Below are positions 14,370-22,959 of a stretch of DNA of 34,463 nt, piece after piece; positions within the stretch are counted from its first letter, which is position 1, and each line of letters starts with the position of its first letter. The stretch lies in the NCBI GenBank assembly GCA_028684435.1, contig JAQUFX010000001.1, positions 1 through 34,463 of the forward strand, given 5' to 3'. The notes beneath the pieces are model-generated. The model was not told where the DNA came from, made no database searches, and saw nothing but the letters and a program-made list of their open reading frames with translations. This DNA comes from Bacilli bacterium (lineage in GTDB: Bacteria > Bacillota_I > Bacilli_A > RF39 > UBA660). The position numbers and the translations under genes are program-made.

Positions 14370-15437
14370 ATGAAAAAAAATATCCCCCTTATATTTATAC
14401 TTATTTTATTAATGATTTTTAGTTTAATTAATAATTATAGCGCTAAATATATAATGATAGAATATGATAATTATTTTATTAAACAATTAATATGGTATGC
14501 AATAGGTTTTATTATTATTTTTATTATGAGTAAAATTAATCTTAATTATCTTTTTAAATATAGCTTTTGGTTATACTTATTTGGTAATTTATTATTAATA
14601 ATTACCTTATTCTGGGGAGTTAATGTTAATGGAAGTACTTCATGGCTAAGCTTAGGTTTTATTAATTTTCAACCAAGTGAATTAGTTAAAGTTATTTTGA
14701 TAATATATTTATATTCATTTAGTAAAAAATATACTTACTATAGTAACTTAAAATATATTTTGCTTATTTCATTAATAATATTAATACCTAGTATACTAAC
14801 CTTTTTAGAACCTGATACTGGAGCTATAGTAATTTATATAATTATTTATATATCATTTTTAATATCGAGAAATTTAGATAAATGGTGGTATATATTAAGT
14901 GTTATTTTAATTGTTTTGGTAATTATTTCTTTTTTTATATTGTATTATTTTTTTCAAAATACTTTTATAAATATATTTGGGACTTCATTTTTCTATCGAA
15001 TGGATCGTATAACCGAATTTATTAAAGGGGAGGGTTATCAAATAAATAAAGCTTTAATTTCTATTGGATCATCAGGTTTATTGGGAAGAGGAATTAGGAA
15101 TATCCCTGAATATTTTCCTGAAGCTCCAACTGATTTTGCTTTTACTTTACTTGTTAATAATATAGGTTTAGCAGGTGGAGTTATATTCTTAACAATATAT
15201 TTTTATTTTATATATTTAATTATTAATAAATATTATATAAACAAAGATTTAATATTACCTATTATTTTGATATTAATGATTCAGTTTTCAATTAATGTAT
15301 TAATGAATATAGGATTGTTACCTATTATCGGAATAACCTTACCATTTATTAGTTATGGGGGAAGTAGTTTACTTTCTTATATGATTCTTATTGGTTTAGT
15401 TATTAATGTAAAAAAAGCATCAAATGATACTTATTAA
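14370..15437 (+). CDS. Divergent SEDS protein (RodA/FtsW/SpoVE family)
   Basis: Membrane glycosyltransferase family that polymerises lipid II with a partner class B PBP. About ten hydrophobic helices; SEDS marks present are GSTSWLSLGFINFQPSELVK, LEPDTGA, GSSGLLGRGI, PEAPTDFAF and LPFISYGGSSL. After the TDFAF motif the usual Glu-Glu pair (as in the other SEDS gene here, IISEEFG) reads Asn-Asn (LLVNNIG), a clear divergence. The length of 355 aa is on the short side. No PBP gene is adjacent. It could be RodA or a sporulation-specific member; the true FtsW is probably the gene at 33339. Confidence 0.8.
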   Translation: MKKNIPLIFILILLMIFSLINNYSAKYIMIEYDNYFIKQLIWYAIGFIIIFIMSKINLNYLFKYSFWLYLFGNLLLIITLFWGVNVNGSTSWLSLGFINFQPSELVKVILIIYLYSFSKKYTYYSNLKYILLISLIILIPSILTFLEPDTGAIVIYIIIYISFLISRNLDKWWYILSVILIVLVIISFFILYYFFQNTFINIFGTSFFYRMDRITEFIKGEGYQINKALISIGSSGLLGRGIRNIPEYFPEAPTDFAFTLLVNNIGLAGGVIFLTIYFYFIYLIINKYYINKDLILPIILILMIQFSINVLMNIGLLPIIGITLPFISYGGSSLLSYMILIGLVINVKKASNDTY

Positions 15438-15640
15438 CGATAATAATAAGGATTATAATTATAACCACCATAATAATTGTATCCATAAGGATAGTAGGAA
15501 GGATAATATACTGGAGGATTAACATAAACAGGTCTAGGTCTAGCAGCTGAAGCAATAGCAGCTCCTCCTAAACCACCTAAAAGAAAAGGTACTAGAAAAT
15601 ATCTATCTCCATTATTATTTGGAATATTTGAATAATACAT
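15434..15640 (-). CDS. Small Tyr/Pro-rich protein, candidate spore-coat component
   Basis: 68 aa. It begins MYYSNIPNNNGDRYF, has a Gly/Ala zipper-like segment LLGGLGGAAIASA, then a Tyr-Pro-Gly-Asn-rich tail (PVYYPSYYPYGYNYYGGY). The frame is open further upstream but ATG 15640 has a strong AAAGGAG site and directly follows a sigma-K-type promoter, so this start is preferred. Tyr-rich small proteins are common in spore coats, where tyrosines can be cross-linked. The family is not recognised; a coat role is inferred from composition and promoter. The 3' end overlaps the SEDS gene by 4 nt. Confidence 0.65.
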   Translation of the reverse strand: MYYSNIPNNNGDRYFLVPFLLGGLGGAAIASAARPRPVYVNPPVYYPSYYPYGYNYYGGYNYNPYYYR

Positions 15641-15660
15641 AATAAAAGCTCCTTTCATTT

Positions 15661-15687
15661 TATTATATGAAAAGAGCTTATTTGTGT
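15661..15687 (-). promoter_or_regulatory. Candidate sigma-K promoter of the Tyr-rich protein gene
   Basis: Minus strand: AC (15687-15686), exactly 16 nt, then CATATAATA (15669-15661), matching AC-N16-CATAnnnTA. The expected start is just upstream of AAAGGAG and the ATG at 15640. Same geometry as the cotZ promoter at 3139-3165. Confidence 0.6.
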
Positions 15688-16520
15688 TAGTTATTATATA
15701 AACGATAAAAATTAAATGAAGGTGAGTTAAATAATCTAATAGGGTATTTACTAGTACCAAGACCACTTGAAATATATATATCAGTATTATCTATTTTATA
15801 CTTTTCATCATAATATGTTTTAGCTCCCTCGGGGGTATATATGGTTCCTATAAAAGGAATTCTGATTTGACCATTATGAGAATGACCAGCTAAAACTAAA
15901 TCAACTTTTTGTTCAATATCTAATATTACATCGGGTTCATGAATTAGTAAAATAGTGTAATAGTCTTTATTATAATTCGCAAATGCTTTTGAAATATCTA
16001 TTTTATTTTTCAGTTTACTTTCAAGTCCAATAATATTTATAGGAGTATTATCTTGATAATAAAAAGTAATCAATTCATTTTTTAAAACCTTAAAAGAAGT
16101 ATTATCAATTAATTTATTAAAAGTTTCACTATAATCATGATTGCCTTTAATTAAATAATAAGCAATATTAGCTTTTACCTTATTAAATTCTTTTAAAAAA
16201 TCATTTATCTCATTATTTTTCATTATATAATGTTTATCAATTAAATCACCAGTAAAAACTATAATATCCGGATTTAATAAATTGATTTCACTAACAATTT
16301 TTTTTAAATCATTTAATTTTATAGTTGTTCCATAATGCATATCAGAAAAATGTACTATTTTTAAACCATGATGGTTAATATTTATTTTATTATTTATGAT
16401 TGCATATTCTTTGATATTTAAAGTCTTAATTGAAGTACTATATAAAATAGCAATCGTTAATAATACTATTAATAAATAAATTATTTTTCTAATAATTCTT
16501 TTTTTTTCTTTTTTTTTCAT
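15687..16520 (-). CDS. Membrane-anchored calcineurin-like metallophosphoesterase (YkuE/YaeI type)
   Basis: A binuclear-metal phosphoesterase. One N-terminal helix (KIIYLLIVLLTIAILYSTS) anchors it. The five metallophosphatase motifs are present in order: HFSDMHYG, FTGDLID, KGNHDYS, a LIHEPD loop and AGHSHNGQ. This arrangement matches YkuE/YaeI-type enzymes; in the family these act outside or at the membrane, on substrates that may include UDP-sugars or phospholipids. The substrate is not predictable here. Length 277 aa is normal. GGAGG lies before the ATG at 16520. Confidence 0.85.
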   Translation of the reverse strand: MKKKEKKRIIRKIIYLLIVLLTIAILYSTSIKTLNIKEYAIINNKININHHGLKIVHFSDMHYGTTIKLNDLKKIVSEINLLNPDIIVFTGDLIDKHYIMKNNEINDFLKEFNKVKANIAYYLIKGNHDYSETFNKLIDNTSFKVLKNELITFYYQDNTPINIIGLESKLKNKIDISKAFANYNKDYYTILLIHEPDVILDIEQKVDLVLAGHSHNGQIRIPFIGTIYTPEGAKTYYDEKYKIDNTDIYISSGLGTSKYPIRLFNSPSFNFYRLYNN

Positions 16521-16621
16521 TGGACCTCCTTATAAATAAATCAATTATTAATTTTATATTTTATTTATAAAATGATTTTATCATAATTTTTCATAATAAT
16601 GTTTTAAAAAAAAAAAGATTA

Positions 16622-16630
16622 TGATATACT
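16622..16630 (+). promoter_or_regulatory. Extended -10 promoter of the Tad-like operon
   Basis: TG-A-TATACT at 16622-16630, preceded by a long A-tract (about 16605-16617) and only a weak -35. It lies 27 nt before the first gene, with GAAGGAG between. Confidence 0.5.
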
Positions 16631-16656
16631 GTACATAATAATGAAGGAGTGTAGAT

Positions 16657-17385
16657 ATGAGTAAGATATATAAAATAGTATTTATCGTATTAATTACTTT
16701 ATTTATAAGCAATATAAAAGTGTTTGCAGTAAACACTACATGTACATATGAAGAGAAAGCAAATCTAAATGATATAGCAGGAAAAATTACTGCAAATTAT
16801 AAAATAGATGAAACAAAAGAGAAATATGAATTTACTAATCCTGATACGGGAGAAAAATCAATTGAAGAACAAATAAACACTAAATTTATTATTAGTATTT
16901 ATAATATTTTAGATGATGTTTATATTATTCAAACTAATGATGTTGATAGTGAAGAAGTAAGTATTCATTATGATGAAGCAACAAAAGGGGTATATACATT
17001 TGAAGCTAATAATACTTCTGATATTATAAAATATACCTATAATATTTATTCAAACTTAGAAGGGTGCCGAGGAGAAATATTAAAAACTTTTGTTTTTACA
17101 AAACCAAAAATTAATATGTATTCTCAATATGGAATATGTAAAGGCTTAGAAGATACTGATTTTTGTCAAAAATATATAACAGAGGAATTAAATCTTACTG
17201 AAAATGGTCTTTATGAAAAAGTTCAAGCAATGCAAAAATCAACAGTAAAAGTAAAAGAAAAGAATAATAAAGAGGGTATATCAGATTTTATAATTGATAA
17301 TTATATTTATTTAATAATTGGTACTATTGTAATAAGTGGGGCAGTTGTAGGGTATATAATTGTTAAAAAAAGGAGAGCCCTATGA
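16657..17385 (+). CDS. Secreted single-pass membrane protein, first gene of the Tad-like operon
   Basis: 242 aa, unrecognised. It has an N-terminal signal peptide (IYKIVFIVLITLFISNIKVFA), an extracellular domain of about 185 residues rich in acidic and beta-type sequence with four or more Cys, and a C-terminal helix (YLIIGTIVISGAVVGYIIV) followed by KKRRAL, the topology of a type I membrane protein. It contains GICKGLEDTDFCQ; the next protein contains a similar GICAGKDTD...CQ near its mature N-terminus. The stop overlaps the next start (ATGA), so the two are translationally coupled. It may be an anchor or receptor for the large protein; this is inferred. Confidence 0.75.
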   Translation: MSKIYKIVFIVLITLFISNIKVFAVNTTCTYEEKANLNDIAGKITANYKIDETKEKYEFTNPDTGEKSIEEQINTKFIISIYNILDDVYIIQTNDVDSEEVSIHYDEATKGVYTFEANNTSDIIKYTYNIYSNLEGCRGEILKTFVFTKPKINMYSQYGICKGLEDTDFCQKYITEELNLTENGLYEKVQAMQKSTVKVKEKNNKEGISDFIIDNYIYLIIGTIVISGAVVGYIIVKKRRAL

Positions 17386-20300
17386 AACAATTAAAATATG
17401 GAATATTTTTATTATTAAGTTTAGCATTTATTACTGTAGAAGTTAATGCTAATACGGGAATATGTGCTGGGAAAGATACAGATTCTTATGGTTATTGTCA
17501 AATTACACCTGTTAAAATAAATGGTTCAGCTATTGCAGAGCAACCAATAAAATTTACTGATGGTTCATCAGCTCTTATTAATAGTTATTCAGGTTTTGTT
17601 ATTGATAGAAATCAAATGATGTTTTGTATTGATGCTAATTATAATGCTCCGGGAGATCAATTATATGGTATTGCTAGACCATTTAATGTAAGTAGTTCAA
17701 ATTATGATCGTGCTATTGCTAAAGTTTATGGTGCTTATATTAATGAAGTAATATACTTAATGAATGAAGGCAATTCTAAAGAAGCAGCTTATAATCGATA
17801 TTTACAAATGATAAATGTAGTTATGAGAGCAATTACAATTAAATTTAACTATTATATGCAAGGGGGATCATCACAATATCTTATTAATAATTTATTAGCA
17901 TATCAAAATGTAGTTAAACAATTAGATGGTTTAAATCCTCCAGGTAAAAAATTAAAAGAAGATGCTGTTTATTATCCAATTCTTAAAAAATGGTATACTG
18001 CTGCATTAAGCAGTACTGAACCAGTTCAGATTAAAATTGATTTTAGTTCTAAAAATGAAGAAATAACTACTGAATATGTTGGTAATAATTTTACTCAAAC
18101 AATACCAGTAATAGTAAAAGGATTAAGTAAGTTTACTAATACTACTTATGCAATTACTAATCCTAGCTTTAAAATAAAATCCGTAAAATGTGAAAATGAA
18201 AAATTAAATTGTAGTTTAGAAAGTGCAACTCCAATTAATACAAATTTAATACCAAATATAACTGATGATAAATATGAATTTAAAGTAATAGTAAAAGGAG
18301 ATAAAACTAACTTTTTAGATGAAAGTGCAACAAAAGTTATTATTGAATATGAAAAATATCATATTTTAGATATTGATAATTTAGCCGCTTTAAGATATTC
18401 AAATACTAATCAAACAAGACAAAGAATGATTGTATTAATGCCTGAAACTCCTCAAACTGCTAATGTAAAAATAAATATATCTATACCATCTATGTGTGAA
18501 GCTGAAGTTACTGGTGGAGTTCAAAAATATTCTTATGGTGGCACCTCGATGAGTGAACTTCAATATCTAAAAACAGGATGTTGTAATGTAGAATATGATT
18601 ATTTAAAAGATAAGGATGCAAAAGAATATTATTTAGAAAATTGTTCTACTGGTGATGTAATTCATTTAGAAGATGTATGTAATAATGAAACTAATGAAAT
18701 GTCTCACTCTTATGTATATCAAACTACAATTGACAAGATAATGAATCAAGTTATCGGGGCAGAAGACATGTATATTAAAAAATCTTATTCTCTTAATACC
18801 TTAAAAAACATGTTAACTAAATATGATAATAATATTGATAATGTATATTCAGAAGATAATATATCTCGCCAAAATGATTATTGCAAAATGTATACTAGTG
18901 AAAAACAAGATATATATTATCCGGGAACTGCTGAGTCAACCGGTGGGCGATTTTTTGTATTTCGCGAAATCGGTACTAATAATTTTTTACAACCTAAAGT
19001 AAATGGGGAAATTTATGCTGATTTCCATACAGATGTGAATAGATGGTTTGAAGATTATGAAAAAGCAATAGAAATTGAAAAAATCACATATACTTTATGG
19101 CAACATGAACTTAACTTAGCTGATTCTGTTGCTGTCGCTTATTCTAATCCAGAAGATAAGGTATGTACTTATGAATGCGGAACTGAGGAAGAACCAGAAA
19201 CATGTGAGGCAGATTATACATATTATTCTGGAACATCTAAAGGAATATATTATTTCGCAAATGGAAATACTCAATCACGAGAATATTCGAGTTGGGAGAC
19301 TTATACACCATGTTCTGGATCACCTAGACCACACACAAATGTTCCGGGAAAAGAAAATGATTATAGACAAGCGAAGTCTAAAAGAGAAAATTTAGAAAAA
19401 TATAAAGAAGAATGTGAAGCGAAAACTAATATTAAAGATGATTGGAAATATCAATTATCTCCTGAATTAACATTTTATTATAAACAAAAAGTAAATGCTT
19501 TAAGTGATTCTAACTCTTCAGAAACTATAACTGAAACTGTACCTATGGAAATTTCTAAAGAAAATGTTAAATATTGGGAAGGAGTAAGTAAAAATCCTCA
19601 GTTAATTAATGGCTCACTTAAAGGAACTGAAAACATAAAACCATATTCATTTTGGTACGGTGGAGGTAGCTCTAAAGTTAGTAAATCTTTCCCTTATGAT
19701 AATAATATCGATTATCAAATAGGTTATACCCAAGAATTATTTTATAAGCCATCAACCTATTATTATAGTTTAGTCCCATCAGGTAAATATATAACATCAA
19801 AAGAGAAAAAAGAAGGAACAAGTGTCATAGATGTTGGATATGTATTTAATGTTGAAATAACAAATTATGAAGGTGTATATGAAACATGGTTTGAAATAGA
19901 AGATATTGGTCATTTAATGAAAGATCCATCTGATAAACCAAAATTAAAATCAAATGTTCAAAATTCTGTTGATGATTATATAGATAAAAATAAAGATAAA
20001 TATTTAGATCATGAAGATAAAGTAAATACTGAATTATTTGCAAGTAAATGCTTTTATGACAATAAAGAAGTATTATATCAAAGAGATTGTCTAGATTGTA
20101 CTGATCCTAATTTTGAAGCTCAATTCTTTTATCGCACTGTTTCAATCAATAATATTAATCCTAATAATCGTACTAATACTAATTGGACATCAAATAAAGG
20201 TAATCAAGCTAAAGGATCTGTTGAATCATTAGGTGATAAAATTTATAATGATAAAACTAAAAAATATTTAGAATATTCATTTACGTTAGATCCTAGTGAT

Positions 20301-20549
20301 ATGAATGAAATGAAAAAACATAATAAAGATAATAAATATACTAATTTTCAATTAAAATGTAAAAATGGTAAAGAATGTGAAAGTGATTTTCTTACTTTGT
20401 GGGCGAAAAAATCTAATACTGAAGATATACTAACTGATACTAGAAATAATAAATGGAAATATTTTATAAATGGTGCTTGGACTAGTGGTAAAATATCAGA
20501 TTATGGAGGATATCCTCCCGAAACAGAAATTCTAACTGATTGGCCATAA
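17382..20549 (+). CDS. Large Cys-rich secreted protein of the Tad-like operon
   Basis: 1055 aa with a signal peptide (residues 1-23) and no C-terminal membrane segment or LPXTG signal. The mature N-terminus begins NTGICAGKDTDSYGYCQ. Residues ~60-160 resemble a thioester domain of Gram-positive adhesins: FCIDANYNAPGDQLYG with Cys82, and a downstream YLQMINVVMRA with Gln142, which could form the Cys-Gln thioester. Later regions hold Cys pairs such as TGCCNVEY, CTYECG and CLDCTD, more than 20 Cys overall, which is unusual for a Gram-positive secreted protein and suggests disulfides. It could be a surface adhesin or a pilus-tip/secreted substrate of the motor encoded downstream. Exact family not recognised. 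Confidence 0.75.
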   Translation: MKQLKYGIFLLLSLAFITVEVNANTGICAGKDTDSYGYCQITPVKINGSAIAEQPIKFTDGSSALINSYSGFVIDRNQMMFCIDANYNAPGDQLYGIARPFNVSSSNYDRAIAKVYGAYINEVIYLMNEGNSKEAAYNRYLQMINVVMRAITIKFNYYMQGGSSQYLINNLLAYQNVVKQLDGLNPPGKKLKEDAVYYPILKKWYTAALSSTEPVQIKIDFSSKNEEITTEYVGNNFTQTIPVIVKGLSKFTNTTYAITNPSFKIKSVKCENEKLNCSLESATPINTNLIPNITDDKYEFKVIVKGDKTNFLDESATKVIIEYEKYHILDIDNLAALRYSNTNQTRQRMIVLMPETPQTANVKINISIPSMCEAEVTGGVQKYSYGGTSMSELQYLKTGCCNVEYDYLKDKDAKEYYLENCSTGDVIHLEDVCNNETNEMSHSYVYQTTIDKIMNQVIGAEDMYIKKSYSLNTLKNMLTKYDNNIDNVYSEDNISRQNDYCKMYTSEKQDIYYPGTAESTGGRFFVFREIGTNNFLQPKVNGEIYADFHTDVNRWFEDYEKAIEIEKITYTLWQHELNLADSVAVAYSNPEDKVCTYECGTEEEPETCEADYTYYSGTSKGIYYFANGNTQSREYSSWETYTPCSGSPRPHTNVPGKENDYRQAKSKRENLEKYKEECEAKTNIKDDWKYQLSPELTFYYKQKVNALSDSNSSETITETVPMEISKENVKYWEGVSKNPQLINGSLKGTENIKPYSFWYGGGSSKVSKSFPYDNNIDYQIGYTQELFYKPSTYYYSLVPSGKYITSKEKKEGTSVIDVGYVFNVEITNYEGVYETWFEIEDIGHLMKDPSDKPKLKSNVQNSVDDYIDKNKDKYLDHEDKVNTELFASKCFYDNKEVLYQRDCLDCTDPNFEAQFFYRTVSINNINPNNRTNTNWTSNKGNQAKGSVESLGDKIYNDKTKKYLEYSFTLDPSDMNEMKKHNKDNKYTNFQLKCKNGKECESDFLTLWAKKSNTEDILTDTRNNKWKYFINGAWTSGKISDYGGYPPETEILTDWP

Positions 20550-20566
20550 AAGGATGTGAATAATAA

Positions 20567-20980
20567 ATGAAAGAAAGTTTATGGGGCTACTGGCTTGTGG
20601 TTTTAGGTTTATTTATAATATCTGTAATGATGTTATTACAAAATTATACAACTACAAGCGAACAAGACTATTATTTACTAAAGGAAGTAACTGAAGCAGC
20701 TATGGCTGAATCATTAGATTTAGCTCATTATAGATTATATGGTGAAGTTAGAATTATTAAAGAAAAATTTGTTGAAAACTTTTTAAGGAGATTTTCAGAA
20801 ACAGTAAATATTAATAAAACTTATAAAATTGATTTTTATGATATCTATGAAGCTCCACCTAAGGTTAGCGTTAAAGTTACAACTAGCACTCAAGAATATG
20901 CCATTATGTCTGATGCAGGAGAATTTGGTGTTGTTAATAAAATAGATTCAATTATTGAAGTATTAAATGAGGAGGAATAA
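20567..20980 (+). CDS. TadE-like (possibly DUF5411) single-span membrane protein
   Basis: 137 aa. One N-terminal hydrophobic helix (LWGYWLVVLGLFIISVMML) and a small extracytoplasmic domain with helix (EVTEAAMAESLDLAHYRLYG) and strands. This is the architecture of TadE-like pseudopilins of Tad systems; the sequence also resembles DUF5411 proteins I remember from uncultured gut Bacillota. A Flp-type processing site (Gly followed by Glu at +5) is not obvious. It sits between the large secreted protein and CpaB, with only 2 nt before cpaB. It may be the only pilin-like component of this operon. Confidence 0.65.
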   Translation: MKESLWGYWLVVLGLFIISVMMLLQNYTTTSEQDYYLLKEVTEAAMAESLDLAHYRLYGEVRIIKEKFVENFLRRFSETVNINKTYKIDFYDIYEAPPKVSVKVTTSTQEYAIMSDAGEFGVVNKIDSIIEVLNEEE

Positions 20981-20982
20981 AA

Positions 20983-21810
20983 ATGGGGAATATAGGGATA
21001 TCGATAAAAAGATTTTTAGGTAATAAAAATACGGTTACAATTTTAGGCGTTTTAATTGGAATAGGGGTAATATATTTTGGTTATAACTGGAGAGTAAATC
21101 AAGCGATTGAACCTCAAACTGTTCCTTTTGCTAAAGAAGAAATACTTGGTAATGAGCTTATTACTGATGAGAAAATAGGAACAGTTAAAGTTTCTAAAAA
21201 TATGGTTGAAACAACCGATAATCTAATTACTAATCAAGCCCAAGTAAGAGGAAAATATGTTAGGTATGATACAACAATTCCTAAAGGGGGACTATTTTAT
21301 AGTTCGCAATTAATGTTAGAAGAAGAATTACCTAATTCGGTTATAAAGGATATACCAGAAGGATACACTTTATATAGTCTAGCAGTAGATTTACATAGTA
21401 CTTATGGTAATTCTATAATGCCTGATGATTATATTGATTTATATTTTAAAGCTGTAAATGATAATAATTTTGTGATGTTTGGTAAATTTATCGAAAGTAT
21501 AAAAGTTTTAGCTGTAAAAGACTCGGCTGGAGAACATGTCTTTTCATCATCTTCGGATGGAGATCCTGCAGAATTACTATTTGCTGTACCAGATGATTAT
21601 TATTTACTTTTAAGAAAATCAGGTTTTATAAATACCAATAATATTGAAATAATACCAGTTCCAAGAAATAAAGATTATAGTGAAAATCCTACTGATACAG
21701 TTATTACTAGTGAAGAAATAAAAGCTTTTATAAATTCAAAAGCGGTTGATGCTAGACAAAATGTTGGAACTAATCCAATCGATACAGAATCAATAGAAGT
21801 AACAGAATAA
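20983..21810 (+). CDS. cpaB: CpaB/RcpC-like SAF-domain protein of the Tad system
   Basis: 275 aa. N-terminal membrane helix (TVTILGVLIGIGVIYFGYNW), then a SAF-like domain (residues ~45-110, VPFAKEEILGNELI, IPKGGLFYSSQL) and a second beta-rich domain (YTLYSLAVDLHSTYGNSIMPDDYIDLYF) typical of CpaB/RcpC. In Tad pilus systems this protein is an extracytoplasmic assembly component. It is immediately followed by the motor ATPase. The C-terminal tail is acidic and probably disordered. Confidence 0.85.
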   Translation: MGNIGISIKRFLGNKNTVTILGVLIGIGVIYFGYNWRVNQAIEPQTVPFAKEEILGNELITDEKIGTVKVSKNMVETTDNLITNQAQVRGKYVRYDTTIPKGGLFYSSQLMLEEELPNSVIKDIPEGYTLYSLAVDLHSTYGNSIMPDDYIDLYFKAVNDNNFVMFGKFIESIKVLAVKDSAGEHVFSSSSDGDPAELLFAVPDDYYLLLRKSGFINTNNIEIIPVPRNKDYSENPTDTVITSEEIKAFINSKAVDARQNVGTNPIDTESIEVTE

Positions 21811-21838
21811 AGTTTAAGAATAAAAAGGAGGCCCAAAA

Positions 21839-22939
21839 ATGACAGATGCAATTTTTTCGCAATTAGATTTTGGTCCATTAAATGAATTTATTAACGATGA
21901 TAATATTACTGATGTTTCATACAGTAATAGTGGCCAAGTATGGCTTAAAACTCTCGATAAAGGGGTTTATCAAGTTCCAAGACCAGAGATTAATAATGCT
22001 TTAATGGAAAAGCTTGCTTTTCAGTGTTCAAATGTAATGGGAAAAACATTTAATATGGCTCATCCATTTTTAGATGCTGAAAGCGCTGAACTTCGTTTAA
22101 ATTTTGTTCATGATTCAATTGCAACAAATGGAATAGCTTGTGTTATTCGTAAAACTCCAGCAAAAATAAGATTAAAAAAAGAAAAATTATTAGATGAAAA
22201 ATATGTTACATTGCAAGTTCATGATTTTCTTATTAAATGTGTTGAAGGGCATTGTAACATTATTGTCAGTGGTGAAACTGGTTCAGGTAAAACAGAACTT
22301 GTTAAATATCTAGCAAGTCATACTAAAGAAAATGAAAAACTTATTACAATTGAAGATACATTAGAACTTCATCTTGATAGAATATATCCCCATCGAGATA
22401 TAGTGGCAATGAAAACAAATAATATTGCTTCTTATACTGATGTTCTTGTTACTTGTATGAGACAAAATCCAAGGTGGATTTTATTATCTGAAGTACGTAG
22501 TGCCGAAGCAGTAATGGCAGTTCGTAATTCGATTTCATCAGGTCATAATATTTTATCTACTATTCATTCCGATAAAGCTGAAAGTATACCAATGAGAATG
22601 TATTCATTACTTGAAGGAGATCAAGATATTGAGCAATTTTTATCTTCAATTCATAGGTATGTTCAACTTGGAGTATATGTAAAAGGATATATGAGTAAAG
22701 AATTAGGTAATTTTCATCGGGAAATAATGGAAGTTTGCGAATTCTATGTCGACGAAAATAATATTGCTCGTAAAAATATTATTTATAAAAAAATGATGGA
22801 TGGAACCTTCTTTATGAAAAATCCTACTAAATATTTACTTGAATATTTATCTATTCAAGGAGTAATTCTTCCTAATGATACATTTAAATTAGGCAGTGAA
22901 AATGATGGAAGTCAAAAAGAAGTTAAAATGAATTCATAG
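21839..22939 (+). CDS. cpaF: CpaF/TadA-type secretion motor ATPase
   Basis: Hexameric GspE/VirB11-superfamily ATPase that powers pilus assembly or secretion. Visible: a short N-terminal domain (residues 1-130), Walker A GETGSGKT (145-152), Asp box TIEDTLEL, Walker B-type RWILLSEVR (212-220) and the His box HNILSTIHSDKA. At 366 aa it is somewhat shorter than CpaF of many Tad loci (about 400-480), lacking part of the N-terminal extension. GGAGG lies before ATG 21839. It neighbours cpaB and the two TadB/TadC platform proteins. Confidence 0.93.
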   Translation: MTDAIFSQLDFGPLNEFINDDNITDVSYSNSGQVWLKTLDKGVYQVPRPEINNALMEKLAFQCSNVMGKTFNMAHPFLDAESAELRLNFVHDSIATNGIACVIRKTPAKIRLKKEKLLDEKYVTLQVHDFLIKCVEGHCNIIVSGETGSGKTELVKYLASHTKENEKLITIEDTLELHLDRIYPHRDIVAMKTNNIASYTDVLVTCMRQNPRWILLSEVRSAEAVMAVRNSISSGHNILSTIHSDKAESIPMRMYSLLEGDQDIEQFLSSIHRYVQLGVYVKGYMSKELGNFHREIMEVCEFYVDENNIARKNIIYKKMMDGTFFMKNPTKYLLEYLSIQGVILPNDTFKLGSENDGSQKEVKMNS

Positions 22940-22959
22940 TATAAAATGGAGGTGCAAAA

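Noticed and set aside
19129..19395. 88-aa plus frame within the large secreted protein gene, and a minus frame at 19846-20043
   Set aside because: Both lie wholly within a gene with signal peptide and long intact frame; no independent start signals.
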